Shown here: in pieces, positions 1 through 10,254 of the stretch | How the letters are laid out: each line of letters opens with the position of its first letter | How positions within the stretch are numbered: position 1 is the first letter of the stretch | Made by a program: the position numbers and the translations under genes | Assembly (NCBI RefSeq): GCF_943734655.1 | Contig: NC_071355.1 | Location: forward strand, 33,629,464-33,693,463 | Length of the DNA stretch: 64,000 nucleotides | Direction: 5' to 3' | DNA from: Sabethes cyaneus | Lineage: Eukaryota; Arthropoda; Insecta; Diptera; Culicidae | Notes under the pieces: generated by a model | Database searches by the model: none | Told to the model about the DNA's origin: nothing | The model's input: only the letters and a program-made list of their open reading frames with translations

Positions 1-1446
1 CAGTGAACAGTGAACAGTCAACAGTCAACAGTCAACAGTCAACAGTCAACAGTGAACAGTGAACAGTGAACAGTGAACAGTCTACAGTCAACAGTGAACA
101 GTGAACAGTGAACAGTCAACAGTGAACAGTGAACAGTCAACAGTGAACATTGAACAGTCAACAGTCAACAGTCAACAGTCAACAGTCAACAGTGAACAGT
201 GAACAGTGAACAGTCTACAGTCAACAGTGAACAGTCAACAGTCAACAGTCAACAGTCAACAGTCAACAGTCAACAGTCAATAGTCAACAGTCAACAGTGA
301 ACAGTGAACAGTGAACAGTGAACAGTGAACAGTGAACATTGAACATTGAACAGTGAACAGTCAACAGTGAACGGTGAACAGTGAACAGTCAACAGTGAAC
401 AGTGAACAGTGAACAGTCAACAATGAACAGTCAACAGTGAACAGTGAACAGTCAACAGTCAACAGTCAACAGTCAACAGTCAACAGTTAACAGTCAACAG
501 TCAACAGTCAACAGTCAAAAGTCAACAGTCAACAGTCAACAGTCAACAGTGAACAGTCAATAGTCAACAGTCAACAGTGAACAGTGAACAGTGAACAGTG
601 AACAGTGAACAGTGAACAGTCAACAGTGAACAGTGAAAAGTGAACATTGAACATTGAACAGTAAATAGTGAACAGTGAACAGTCAACAGTCAACAGTCAA
701 CAGTCAACAGTCAACAGTCAATAGTGAACAGTCAACAGTGAACAGTGAACAGTGAACAGTTAACAGTGAACAGTGAACAGTGAACAGTGAACATTGAACA
801 GTGAACAGTCAACAGTGAACAGTCAACAGTCAACAGTCAACAGTCAACAGTCAACAGTCAACAGTCAACAGTCAGTCAACAGTCAACAGTCAACAGTGAA
901 CAGTCAACAGTGAACAGTGAACAGTGAACAGTCAACAGTGAACAGTCAACAGTCAACAGTCAACAGTCAAAAGTCAACAGTCAACAGTCAACAGTCAACA
1001 GTGAACAGTGAACAGTGAACAGTGAACAGTGAACAGTGAACATTGAACAGTGAACAGTGAACAGTGAACAGTGAACAGTGAACAGTGAACAGTCTACAGT
1101 CAACAGTCAACAGTCAACAGTCAACAGTCAACAGTCAACAGTCAACAGTCAACAGTCAACAGTCAACAGTCAACAGTCAACAGTCAACAGTCAACAGTCA
1201 ACAGTCAACAGTCAACAGTCAACAGTCAACTGTGAACAGTGAACAGTGAACAGTGAACAGTCAACATTGAACAGTGAACAGTCAACAGTGAACAGTGAAC
1301 AGTCAACAGTGAACAGTGAACAGTTAACAGTGAACAGTGAACAGTGAACAGTGAACAGTGAACAGTGAACAGTCAACAGTGAACAGTGAACAGTCAACAG
1401 TGAACAGTGAACAATGAACAGTGAACAGTGAACAGTCAACAATCAA
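1..1446. repeat. 7-bp satellite, CAGTGAA/CAGTCAA units
   Basis: Uninterrupted tandem array of about 207 heptamers that runs off the left edge of the window. Two unit types alternate in blocks, CAGTGAA and CAGTCAA, differing only at position 5, with rare variants such as CATTGAA, CAATGAA, CAGTTAA and CAGTCTA. Long homogeneous CAGTCAA runs (about 1090-1230) suggest recent local expansion. A 76-codon open frame on the minus strand (1212-1442) is only the satellite read in frame. Confidence 0.97.
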
Positions 1447-1654
1447 CAGTCAACAATCAAGTCAGATGTCAATAAGTTAAAAAGTCAAAGAGTTGATAAG
1501 CCGAAAAGTCGAGAAGTCGAAAAGTGGAAAAGTCAAAGGTTTGAAACGATAAAAATCCAAAAAATTAATAAGTGTGGAAGTAGAAAAAACGAAGTTAAAA
1601 AATCAAAAGGTTATAAAATCTGAAAATTCAAAAAGTTAAAAAGCCATAAAGTTA
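1447..1654. repeat. Decayed edge of the 7-bp satellite
   Basis: A degenerate continuation of the satellite: AGT followed by AA recurs every 7-9 bases (for example AAAAGTCGAGAAGTCGAAAAG near 1502-1522) but units no longer align. The same A-rich AGT-containing sequence resumes at 4974 after the RTE insertion, so this edge was one continuous block before the insertion. Confidence 0.75.
1641..1654. repeat. Target-site duplication, 3' side of RTE
   Basis: AAGCCATAAAGTTA, identical to 4960-4973. The pair flanks the RTE element exactly. Confidence 0.92.
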
Positions 1655-1680
1655 CTTACTTACTTAATTGGCCTAACGTC

Positions 1681-4665
1681 TTATGACAAGGCCTGCGCAG
1701 TATAATTTCTCCATCTGTTTCGGTCCATGGCAACTGATCTCCAGTTCCGCGGGCACCCAGTGCTCGCCAGATCTCGCTCCACCTGGTCTTGCCACCTCGC
1801 TCGCTGTGCCCCTCTTCGTCTTGTTCCTACCGGATTTGATGCGAAAACCATTTTTGCAGGATAGTTGTCCGGCATTCTAGCAACATGTCCTGCCCAACGT
1901 ATCCGTCCAGCTTTAACCACTTTCTGAATACTTGGTTCGCCATAGAGACGCGCGAGCTCGTGGTTCATTCTTCGCCTCCATACACCGTTCTCTTGCACTC
2001 CGCCAAAGATGGTTCTTAGCACCCGCCGTTCGAAAACTCCGAGTGCTCGTAGGTCCTCTTCTAGCAATGTCCACGTTTCGTGCCCGTAGAGGACAACCGG
2101 TCTAATTAGCGTTTTGTACAGTGTGCACTTTGTACGGGGGCTCAGATTGTTCGACCGCAAGTGTTTGTGGAGTCCGTAGTAGGCCCGACTTCCGCTGATA
2201 ATACGTCTTTTAATCTCACGGCTGGTATTGTTGTCCTCTGTTGCCAGCGAGCCAAGGTATACGAACTCGTCGACTACCTCGAACTCATCCCCGTCGATTA
2301 CCACGGTGCTGCCCAAGCGAGCCCTGTCGCGCTCGGTCCCGCCCGCCAGCATATACTTCGTTTTAGACGTATTTATCTGCAATCCAATCTTCTCTGCTTC
2401 GCGTTTCAGTCTGGTGTACTGATCTTCCACCGCCTCAAATGTTCTGCCGACAGCATCCACGTCGTCAGCAAAGCAGATAAATTGACTGGATTTATTGAAA
2501 ATCGTGCCCCGCATTTCGATCGCCGCTCGCTTTATAACACCTTCAAGCGCAATGTTGAATAGCAGGCAGGAAAGACCATCTCCTTGTCGAAGTCCCCTGC
2601 GAGATTCGAATGGGTCCGACAATCCACCCGAGATTCTCACACAGCACTGGATCCCATCCATCGTAGCCATGGTAAGTCTAGTAAGCTTACCCGGAAAGCC
2701 GTTTTCGTCCAAAATTTTCCATAGCTCTTGTCGGTTTACGCTATCATATGCGGCTTTGAAATCGATGAACAGGTGGTGCGTGGGGACTCGGAATTCGCGG
2801 CACTTCTGGAGGATCTGCCGCAGGGTGAAGATTTGGTCTGTTGTAGACCGACCCTCCATGAAGCCGGCCTGGTAACTTCCCACAAATCTATTGGCTATTG
2901 GCGATAGTCGATGAAAGAGGACTTGGGACAGCACTTTGTAGGCGGCATTCAGGATAGTGATGGCTCGGTAGTTCTCACAATCCAGCTTATCACCTTTCTT
3001 GTAGATAGGGCAGATAACCCCGTCTTTCCACTCCTCCGGTAGTCGTTCCGTATCCCAAATCTTGACAATCAATTGATGCAGACAGCCGGCCAACTTGTCC
3101 GGGCCCATTTTAATAAGTTCCGCTCCAATGCCATCCTTTCCCGCTGCTTTGTTGTTCTTCAGCCGCTGGATGGCTTCTTTAACTTCCCTTATCGATGGGG
3201 GTGGCACATCTTCGTCGCTTGCTGCACCAATGTGGTCACTTCCTCTGCTATCATGGTCTTCCGCCTGCACGCCATTCAGGTGTTCATCGTAGTGCTGCTT
3301 CCACCTTTCGATCACCGCACGGTCATCAGTCAAGATACCTCCATCTTTATCTCTGCACATTTCGGCCCGCGGCACGAAGCCTTTGCGAGATCCGTTGAGT
3401 TTCTGATAGAACTTCCGTGTGTCGTGAAAGCGGTACAGCTGTTCGAGTTCTTCGCACTCCTTCTCCTCTTGGTGGCGCTTCTTTTCCTTGAAGAGTCGGG
3501 TTTGCTGCCTCCGCTTCTGTTTGTATCGCTCCACATTCTGACGGGTGGCTCTACGCAGCATTTGTACCCGCGCTGCGTTCTTCTCATCCAATATCTGCTG
3601 GCATTCCTCGTCAAACCATTCGTTACGTCGATTCGGTGCCACACTGCCTAGGACGTTCTCCGCTACGCTGTTAATGGCTGTTTTCACGGCATTCCAACAG
3701 TCTTCAAGAGGGGCTTCATCCAGCTCTCCCTCTTCCGGCAGCGCGGTTTCGAGAGATAACGCGTAGTTTTCGGCGACCTCTGGTTGCTTCAGTCGCGCTA
3801 GATTATACCGTGGCGGGCGGCGGTATCGTATGTTGTTCACAACAGATAGTTTTTGACGTATCCTTACCATCACTAGGTAGTGATCCGAATCAATGTTAGC
3901 GCCCGGATAGGTTCTGACGTCGATAATGTCTGAGAAGTGCCGACCATCTATCAGAACGTGGTCGATTTGTGATTCTGTCTGGTTGGGTGATCTCCAGGTG
4001 TACCGATGGTAGAGGTTATGCTGGAAGAAGGTACTACGTATGGCCATGTTCTTGGAGGCGGCGAAGTCGACAAGTCTTAGGCCGTTTTCGTTCGTTTGCG
4101 GGTGAGCGCTGAACCGTCCAATCACCGGTTTGAATTCCTCCTCCTGACCAACCTGAGCATTACAGTCCCCGATGATAATTTTGACATCATGTCTTGGGCA
4201 GCGGTCGTATTCACGCTCCAACTGCGCGTAGAATTCGTCTTTGTCATCATCGGTACTTCCGAGGTGAGGGCTGTGCACGTTAATTATGCTTATATTGAAG
4301 AATCGGCCCTTGATTCTTAATCTGCACATTCGGGGGTTGATCGGCCACCACCCGATCACCCGCTTCTGCATCTCGCCCATCACTATAAAAGCTGTGCCCA
4401 GCTCGTGTGTATTGCCGCAGCTCTGGTAGATGGTATGACCATCTCTATACGTACGTACCATCGTTCCTTTCCAGCATACCTCCTGCAGCGCTACGATGTC
4501 GAACTTGCGGCTCTTCACTTCTTTAGAAAGCACGTGGGTACTTCCGAGGAAATTTAGAGACCGACAGTTCCATGTTCCTAATTTCCAATCGTTAGTCCGT
4601 TTTCGTCGCCTGGGTCTTTGCCGATTGTTCCGATTAGAGTTATTATTATTACTTACGGAGTCCAT
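1681..4665 (-). CDS. RTE-type endonuclease/reverse transcriptase polyprotein
   Basis: A 994-residue ORF without internal stops. After a basic, Asn-rich N-terminus comes an apurinic-like endonuclease (about residues 28-270): TWNCRS at 31-36, catalytic Glu in QEVCW (E62), GDCNA at 166-170, and terminal SDH at 260-262. A charged, Arg/Lys/Glu-rich linker with coiled-coil character spans about 350-420. The reverse transcriptase follows (about 500-760), with motif A FIDFKAAYDS (Asp635), RQGD near 693-696 and motif C FADD at 732-735. The C-terminal region includes the GHVARMPD stretch seen in RTE proteins. All visible catalytic residues are intact, so it could encode an active target-primed enzyme. 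ATG at 4665 is the first Met upstream of the endonuclease in this frame. The same protein family is present as relics at several other places in the window. Confidence 0.93.
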   Translation of the reverse strand: MDSVSNNNNSNRNNRQRPRRRKRTNDWKLGTWNCRSLNFLGSTHVLSKEVKSRKFDIVALQEVCWKGTMVRTYRDGHTIYQSCGNTHELGTAFIVMGEMQKRVIGWWPINPRMCRLRIKGRFFNISIINVHSPHLGSTDDDKDEFYAQLEREYDRCPRHDVKIIIGDCNAQVGQEEEFKPVIGRFSAHPQTNENGLRLVDFAASKNMAIRSTFFQHNLYHRYTWRSPNQTESQIDHVLIDGRHFSDIIDVRTYPGANIDSDHYLVMVRIRQKLSVVNNIRYRRPPRYNLARLKQPEVAENYALSLETALPEEGELDEAPLEDCWNAVKTAINSVAENVLGSVAPNRRNEWFDEECQQILDEKNAARVQMLRRATRQNVERYKQKRRQQTRLFKEKKRHQEEKECEELEQLYRFHDTRKFYQKLNGSRKGFVPRAEMCRDKDGGILTDDRAVIERWKQHYDEHLNGVQAEDHDSRGSDHIGAASDEDVPPPSIREVKEAIQRLKNNKAAGKDGIGAELIKMGPDKLAGCLHQLIVKIWDTERLPEEWKDGVICPIYKKGDKLDCENYRAITILNAAYKVLSQVLFHRLSPIANRFVGSYQAGFMEGRSTTDQIFTLRQILQKCREFRVPTHHLFIDFKAAYDSVNRQELWKILDENGFPGKLTRLTMATMDGIQCCVRISGGLSDPFESRRGLRQGDGLSCLLFNIALEGVIKRAAIEMRGTIFNKSSQFICFADDVDAVGRTFEAVEDQYTRLKREAEKIGLQINTSKTKYMLAGGTERDRARLGSTVVIDGDEFEVVDEFVYLGSLATEDNNTSREIKRRIISGSRAYYGLHKHLRSNNLSPRTKCTLYKTLIRPVVLYGHETWTLLEEDLRALGVFERRVLRTIFGGVQENGVWRRRMNHELARLYGEPSIQKVVKAGRIRWAGHVARMPDNYPAKMVFASNPVGTRRRGAQRARWQDQVERDLASTGCPRNWRSVAMDRNRWRNYTAQALS

Positions 4666-4959
4666 TGCTTTGGTTTTTTTAGTGGTTCAGGCTTGCAAAG
4701 CCCGCAACCAACCCCACAGTATCGCCGGAGGGCCAACGTAGCTCGAAGGAGCCCTCCTCCCCTGTCAGCATACGACCTTGGTTTCCACCGGGGTTGGTTA
4801 CCCGATCTCCACCCGAGGTTGCTCGTATCCCGGCTGATACCACGAGGAGGTTGGGGTAGGAGTTGCTAGGTAAGAGGCTGTGAACCACTGTGGGGTCTAT
4901 TTTATGCCCAGTGCACAAGGCACCGATGGTACGCATTACCAAGCCATTTACCAGCCAAT
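4666..4959 (-). promoter_or_regulatory. 5' leader of the RTE element
   Basis: GC-richer sequence between the ORF start and the element end. RTE LINEs are expected to carry an internal promoter here. No specific promoter motif is recognisable. An open frame crosses it (4679-5011) but runs past the element boundary into flanking satellite, so it is not part of an element ORF. Confidence 0.45.
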
Positions 4960-4973
4960 AAGCCATAAAGTTA
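4960..4973. repeat. Target-site duplication, 5' side of RTE
   Basis: AAGCCATAAAGTTA, identical to 1641-1654, immediately outside the 5' end of the RTE element. Confidence 0.92.
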
Positions 4974-5035
4974 AAAAGATTAAAAGTCAAACATCGAGAG
5001 TCAACAGTCAAAAATCAAACTGAAAATAAGTAACA
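4974..5035. repeat. Decayed satellite flank resuming after RTE
   Basis: A-rich sequence with AAAAGTCAAA, GAGTCAACAGTCAAAAATC and similar pieces. It is the right-hand continuation of the block at 1447-1654, and a true AGTCAACAGTCAA heptamer pair survives near 5000. Confidence 0.7.
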
Positions 5036-5057
5036 GGATGGAAATCACACTCTTCCA

Positions 5058-5130
5058 CTCTTATGATGGCATTTAAGACCAAAATGGGTCATGAAAACAG
5101 TCATAAGAGTACAATAAAACTCACATTGTT
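5058..5130 (-). repeat. Short hairpin (foldback) repeat, copy 1
   Basis: Matches 55926-56008 in inverted orientation. Shared blocks include TTATGATGGCATTTAAGACC, the near-palindromic centre around GACCAAAATGGGTC, and an ATAAAACTCACATTGTT end. One outer arm is diverged beyond about 5058. No protein is encoded. Confidence 0.7.
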
Positions 5131-7369
5131 GCTTGTTGTTTATTTTCTATTAAATAAAGAACTGAAAACTAAAATATAAAATCAACTAGAAAAAAATATA
5201 CACTAAAGTTTAGTCGCAGCTCATGGAGTTAATTCACATTCTTTCAATTTTTTTTAAATTTTTGCTTAGTTTTATTGTTTGCTCAAAATGGAAAAAAATT
5301 TGGTATACTTTTAAACACATTTTATAATTATAAACACGAACTCCGCTGCATATCATCCACTTTTCTTAGGCACTCGCATGGTCGATTTTAAAACTGAAAA
5401 CATGGATTTCCCCATGGATTCCCACGAGGAAACAGACACACAAAATAGAAAGCAACTGAACAACTCAACTTATACCCGTTCCGTTCGGTTTCGATTCGGC
5501 GGAGCAGAAACATTTCTGCAGGAATGAAGACTTTTCCGAATGACAGACTAGTCACGGACTGACTTGTCATGAAATATTCATTGCAATTTCTGATGATCAC
5601 GTTTGAGGTTGATGTTTCTCTGCTCACAAAACGAAATAAATCTTTTATTCTAAACCATGGGTAGTGGAGAAAAATCGTACAAACGAAAATAGTAACTTTA
5701 CCTAAAAGCTCTGTTCAACATCATATTGACTTGATACACTATTGCAGAATTAGTAGTATTTTTTCTGCAACTTTTTTGTAAATTTTCCAGAAACTACAAT
5801 TCTTTCACGCTACGTTTCAAATGCATTCCAGTCTTTTGTTAGCACGAAAAAAGTTTTCATTGCATTACTGCTAGCGATTACCGTTTTACAGTGCACAAGC
5901 TTCAGAGCCAGACACGGGGATGTGTAATACAATCCTGCTAGGGAACAATTTTTCCATCAAAGGAAATGAAGAATTTCACCTTAGCAAACTGAGCTCGCTC
6001 GGAGCTCGAAGACAAAAGTCGAGCAGAAGAATGTAGTTTTACAAGCAGCCTGCCAGCGCAGCATCCGCAGTCTTGTTTGATCCACTACCGACGACTACTG
6101 TCGATGTTCGAGGATGTTTGTTTTTTTCTGCCTTCTACTTTCCCGTCGTTTTCCCGACATGGAATCGCACTCTTTTTCGTCTCCGGGAGGAATCATTTCG
6201 CAGCCAATTTTGCGGATCGTATAGTTCACAAAGAATTACAGCTACTGGAGAAAATCGGTAAAACTTTTACCATCTCGATAGCCAACCAGCGGCGGCGGCG
6301 ACGGCGGCTGGCTCTTTCTGCAGCAATGCGAAATCACTCCTATATTGCCCGGGTGTTTTGTGTCGTTTGATGTTCGGTGTGGAATCTGTCGAACAGATCT
6401 GGTTCCGATGTCGACCTTCGAGTTAGATTTTTTTTTCTATTCACAATTCCAGTCCTTCGTTCAATGGATAGTTGTTATCGAAAACTACCGCGCATCGCCG
6501 CTCCAAACTCAGTTCCCGTTACTATCAGTACTTTACTGTAAGGCAAGGAAGAAAACCGATTCCGATTCCGAACATTTTTGCCTCTGTCAGATGAGCATGA
6601 TTGCATGTCGGAATTCGCAGCGCGGAAATCCAATGTTCGACAGAGTACGGAACTGGCTTGAAATTGGAATCGGGTGTGCGGTGTGCCCATCGAACTACAA
6701 TGAAGATTTCCTCTTTTTTTGGCTTCCCGATGTGTAACCAGCGGGAAATAGAGTATGCCGCCAAAGTATATTGGCAACTTCTTGTTAGCTTTATTGGAAT
6801 CTTGCGCTGAAATAACCGGCTAGAACAAGTTTCAGAAATTGCAAGAGGTAGTTTCTTGTTCGTCGGATCTACATCCTTAGCGGCGGCCATCAAGCGAAGA
6901 AGGCTTTTCAACCGAAAAGCTGACACCTGACAGACGTATGTCCATTTGGCAATAGTCGCAAGCTGATGAACGTACTTTGCTCTTTTTTTTTGCTTTTCTC
7001 GGTAATTGCCGCCCTTTTCTTGTATTGATGGAATGGAATTAGACTGACGCTTTCCGGCAAAAAAGGACACTCTGAAACGGGAAGTACAGAAGTTTCTAAC
7101 AACGAGATTTGAAGCGGAATATTTGATATCATTAAGTTTTTTGCTACGGAAACTTTACATGTCTTGTTATCAGTTCGGTTACGCTGATAGCTGATGTTTT
7201 TTCCTATTCTTGTTCATTTTGTAAACGGTCCTTTTTTTAAATGTGGATATAACGAGTTGATTCGCATGCAAAAAGTATTTTGATTGAGAAATAGTAAAAA
7301 TTAATAATAAGTAAGAGAGTATAAACTCATCATGACCGCATCAATGCCGTTACAAATCACTGTCCATGG
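5131..7369. other. Unique AT-rich DNA, no gene recognised
   Basis: No element, repeat or gene could be supported. Open frames of 60-180 codons occur on both strands (for example 6077-6370 plus and 6525-7070 minus) but overlap each other and show no recognisable domain, codon pattern or splice context. A CGG-rich spot near 6291-6306 gives an Arg run in one frame only. Confidence 0.5.
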
Positions 7370-8170
7370 GACATGGGAGGCGAACATAGTGTTCTCTGGT
7401 GCCTTTGGTAGCTTTGATTAGTCACGTCAGTTTGTCCGGAAGACCGTTCTCGTGCATTATCTGCCAAACTATAGCTGTTTGCGCTCGACTGTATCGTATG
7501 CTGCCCTGAAATCCACGAAAATATTTTGCGTGGGCTCGTTGTACTCCCGACATTTCTGGAGATGGTTCACAAACCAGAAATCAGCCTAATGAATGTAAAT
7601 ATGTTGGAGATTCATAGGACACCAAAATAATGACTATCAACATATTATTATTTATTTTAGATATCCCACTTCCTCACTCTACAGATTTGTCGGAGAATGA
7701 AAATTTAGTCGGTTGTAGCACAAGCACCCGTAAAGTCCACCCCACCCAAGACTGTCTTATGAATTCTCTTTCTATTGGGGATAGACGACGTAACTAAATC
7801 CATTCCTCGGGTAGTTTTTTCTCCTCTCAATTGCTTGAAATTATCCAGTGATGTGCTGTTGCTAGTAGTTCTTTGTCATTTTTGTAGAGTTCGGTCTAGA
7901 ATCGGTCCTTTCCGGCGGTTCTATTATTCATACGCTGACCGTTTTGTCACCAGATCTCTTCGAGATCGCTGTTATCATTTGTAGGTACTTTTAGGTTAAC
8001 TTCCGTTGCGTCTCCTTCTGTTATATAATCCGAGCCGATATCCGCACCTCGTAGGGAGCGTATGTTGGTGATGTTCGAGAAAAACCGGTCATCGATGCTC
8101 TTATGGTCGATTTGGTTCAATATTCGTTGGTCAGGTGATCTCCAGATGGCTGGCTCTCTCGATGATCACC
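7370..8170 (-). pseudogene. RTE-clade LINE relic (RT and endonuclease pieces)
   Basis: Two pieces of a dead RTE element on the minus strand. About 7375-7590 matches the RT segment around motif A of the intact copy (GFPGKL, the YDSV region, THHLFIDFK), with frames broken. About 7990-8170 matches the end of the endonuclease (DHK/IDDRFFSNITNI-like and SPDQ motifs). The sequence between them (about 7591-7989) is not recognisable as RTE and may be an insertion or strongly diverged. No ORF survives. Confidence 0.75.
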
Positions 8171-8785
8171 GTCCTAGGCTATGCGATCCTGAGCGACTGT
8201 TCCCCAGGTGAAGTGCGGCTCAAACAGCGTCTGTCTCGGAACGAGCGGCTAAATATGAAACGCTGCATCCCGCAAGCTGCAATCCGTACCTAAGATGGTG
8301 TGAAAGCCTAAATTACTGCCACGAAAAATCACCCAAGTCTCACTCATTTAACCAGCTGCAGACGACTGACCCGGCTCAGTAGTCAGGTCTTTGAACGCGG
8401 TCGGTTTCTAGACGATACCTATGATTACCGACTCACAGACGCACCTGCTCTTCTGAGTCTAGTTCCATTTATCGTGACAGTGGCACAATGTATTGTTGTC
8501 GAGGCGCGAGGTATGTTCTGATGGTGGGATAAGTGCCTTTTCTCTTCTCACAAGATAAAATATGATAAAAAACAACTTAATATAAAATCATAGAAAATCT
8601 TGCACGCTTCAAAACTATTTTTATTGACGAATTTGAATTTATTGTATTTATTTGGTGCTAAAAGCCGACTTTGTCATGCATTGAATTGGTATCTCTCAAG
8701 CGAAGGAGATCCTGAACATAGATCTTGAACATTACAACCTTTTCTGGGTGAACGTATTATAGTACAAATGAAAACCTATGTTCAG
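8171..8785. other. Unassigned sequence
   Basis: Moderately GC-rich up to about 8530, then AT-rich. No ORF, repeat or terminal structure could be supported. The first part may be further diverged LINE material, but no motif confirms this. Confidence 0.4.
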
Positions 8786-8793
8786 GTCTTAAA
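8786..8793. repeat. 8-bp TSD, left of hAT MITE
   Basis: GTCTTAAA, repeated at 9063-9070. Confidence 0.85.
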
Positions 8794-9062
8794 CATTGGC
8801 GGAACTAGCGCTCATTTCTAGGGGGGGCTATAGCCCCCGGAATTTTTTTCAACCGTTTTATTTCATCGGCATATTAAAATTTAATGCACATTAATGCCTG
8901 GAATCTTATAACAGTCATGCAAATAAACTTTACTCTGAAGTTTTTCGTATCTATAGTTGTCTAACTATTGGTTTTTCAAAAATTAAAAAACTTAGTCAAT
9001 TTTTCTAGGGGGGGCTAAATATTTTCTAGGGAGGGCTTAGCCCCCCCCTAGTTCCGCCAATG
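8794..9062. mobile_element. hAT-type MITE, 269 bp
   Basis: Begins CATTGGCGGAACTAG and ends with the exact reverse complement CTAGTTCCGCCAATG. It is flanked by GTCTTAAA at 8786-8793 and 9063-9070. An 8-bp TSD of form nTnnnnAn and CA...TG ends are hAT features. G7 and C8 runs near both ends extend the inverted pairing. Non-coding, so it depends on a transposase supplied elsewhere. Confidence 0.88.
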
Positions 9063-9070
9063 GTCTTAAA
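9063..9070. repeat. 8-bp TSD, right of hAT MITE
   Basis: GTCTTAAA, repeated at 8786-8793. Confidence 0.85.
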
Positions 9071-9375
9071 CATCTAAATCTGATGAATTTATCAAGCTTT
9101 GGGCTTTTTAGTGATTACTTTCGAAGCTGCAATGAAGTTTAACAGAGGTTTTTCTGCATTTTTAAATAATCGATATCACGTAATACTGTCAATTCTAGTT
9201 TTAGAATGTGAAATACTTTTGTAATGCTTTGCTGTAATGCTGCGCCTAATCAACGCCTGTTCAACCTTTATGCAGCCTTAAAAATCTATTAGAAATCTAT
9301 TTCATCTGCCAAAAATCTAAATCAATCAACAGCTTAAACCTGTATAACTACTTATGCATATAATCTGGTACTTAA

Positions 9376-9906
9376 GGGGACATAAACGACTAAATTTTTT
9401 GAAAAGCTCGTTATTTTTTTATTTCAGATTTTAAATCTCCAGTCTTTCCCGCTTATTTTGATACTAAATTTGTAATGATCCGACCACGGAAAATGGTCGA
9501 AAAACGATCATACGCATAAGCAGTCCAGTGCGGCGTGGAACAACCTTGGCGGAATAAAACGCCACTCCTATAAAACCACGATTTTCAAACTTTATAAACC
9601 TTTTTCTCAGAAACTACACAACGTATTGGAACAAACTTTTTTTGTTTTGTTGGTAGTAGCTTGGTAAAGACTTATATAACTTTTGGGCTTTGTAAACGAA
9701 ATACAGCTAGAGAAAAGTTATAAAAGTCTTTGCAAAACTTTCGACCACTTCCCACGATCGGATTATTACAAATTTAGTATCAAAATAAGCGAAAAAGACT
9801 GCAGATTCAAAAATGTGCTCCTGATTAAAGTGACTATAATCTTACAAAAAAAAAGTGAAATAAAAATATAATGATTTTTTCCAAAATTTTAGTCGTTTAT
9901 GTCCCC
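9376..9906. mobile_element. Foldback MITE with TTAA target site, 531 bp
   Basis: Starts GGGGACATAAACGACTAAA and ends TTTAGTCGTTTATGTCCCC, with TTAA on each side (9372-9375 and 9907-9910). The inverted arms extend imperfectly for 130 bp or more; for example, a block with TACTAAATTTGTAAT at about 9463 pairs with ATTACAAATTTAGTA at about 9766. A TTAA target is typical of piggyBac-like elements, but the GGGG terminus is not diagnostic. The 62-codon frame at 9683-9871 lies inside an arm and is not a gene. Confidence 0.82.
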
Positions 9907-10001
9907 TTAATTCACACTGCATAAAGTCAGCTTTTCGGCAATGATCATATAAAGCCATGTAATTTTTATCAATAGTTGTATTTGAAGCAATTTTATTCGT
10001 C

Positions 10002-10060
10002 TATGGTCTTACCGATTCATATATTTTCATTTAACTATGTTCGTCCGAATCATTTTTTTT
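10002..10060. repeat. Isolated unit of the 62-bp repeat
   Basis: CTATGGTCTTACCGATTCAT followed about 30 bp later by CGTCCGAATCATTT, matching the unit structure of the array at 12565-12955. Confidence 0.55.
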
Positions 10061-10254
10061 GTGTGTGTGGATATTATCACTACGACCACCATTTTGATCT
10101 ATTGTGATCTTATCCAGGTGTTGTTCCGCACTTCGTTGTTATTGCAGTATCGCTATAGAGTGAGCGAACTGCTTATTATCCGTGCTTAAAGTGTCGGTGT
10201 GTTTTCACCCCTTTTTCCCTCTACGCTTCTTACTACTCTTCAAACAATCTAGCT
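10061..10254. other. Unassigned sequence
   Basis: Contains a short GT run at about 10061-10070 and otherwise nothing recognisable. Confidence 0.35.

Larger units (their letters stand above)
1655..4959 (-). mobile_element. Full-length RTE-clade non-LTR retrotransposon
   Basis: A 3.3-kb LINE read on the minus strand. It has a leader of about 295 bp, one long ORF (1681-4665), a 3' UTR of only about 25 bp and a 3' tail of TAAG repeats, which appears on the plus strand as CTTACTTACTTA at about 1655-1666. A single EN-RT ORF with a very short 3' UTR and a simple-repeat tail is the usual RTE layout. The element is bounded by perfect 14-bp direct repeats at 1641-1654 and 4960-4973, so both ends are defined and the copy looks recent. 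Whether the 5' end is truly complete cannot be judged without other copies. Confidence 0.9.

Noticed and set aside
1..1446. CRISPR-like regular repeats
   Set aside because: The 7-bp units are contiguous without spacers, and the context is eukaryotic. No array of repeat-spacer type was seen anywhere in the window.
4679..5011. 110-codon minus-strand frame upstream of the RTE ORF, a possible ORF1
   Set aside because: It starts in flanking satellite outside the TSD and has no motif, so it cannot be an element-encoded ORF1.
6077..6370. 97-codon ORF with an Arg run as a small gene
   Set aside because: The overlapping frames 6073-6261 and 6345-6737 are equally open, no domain or splice signals were seen, and the Arg run comes from a short CGG repeat.
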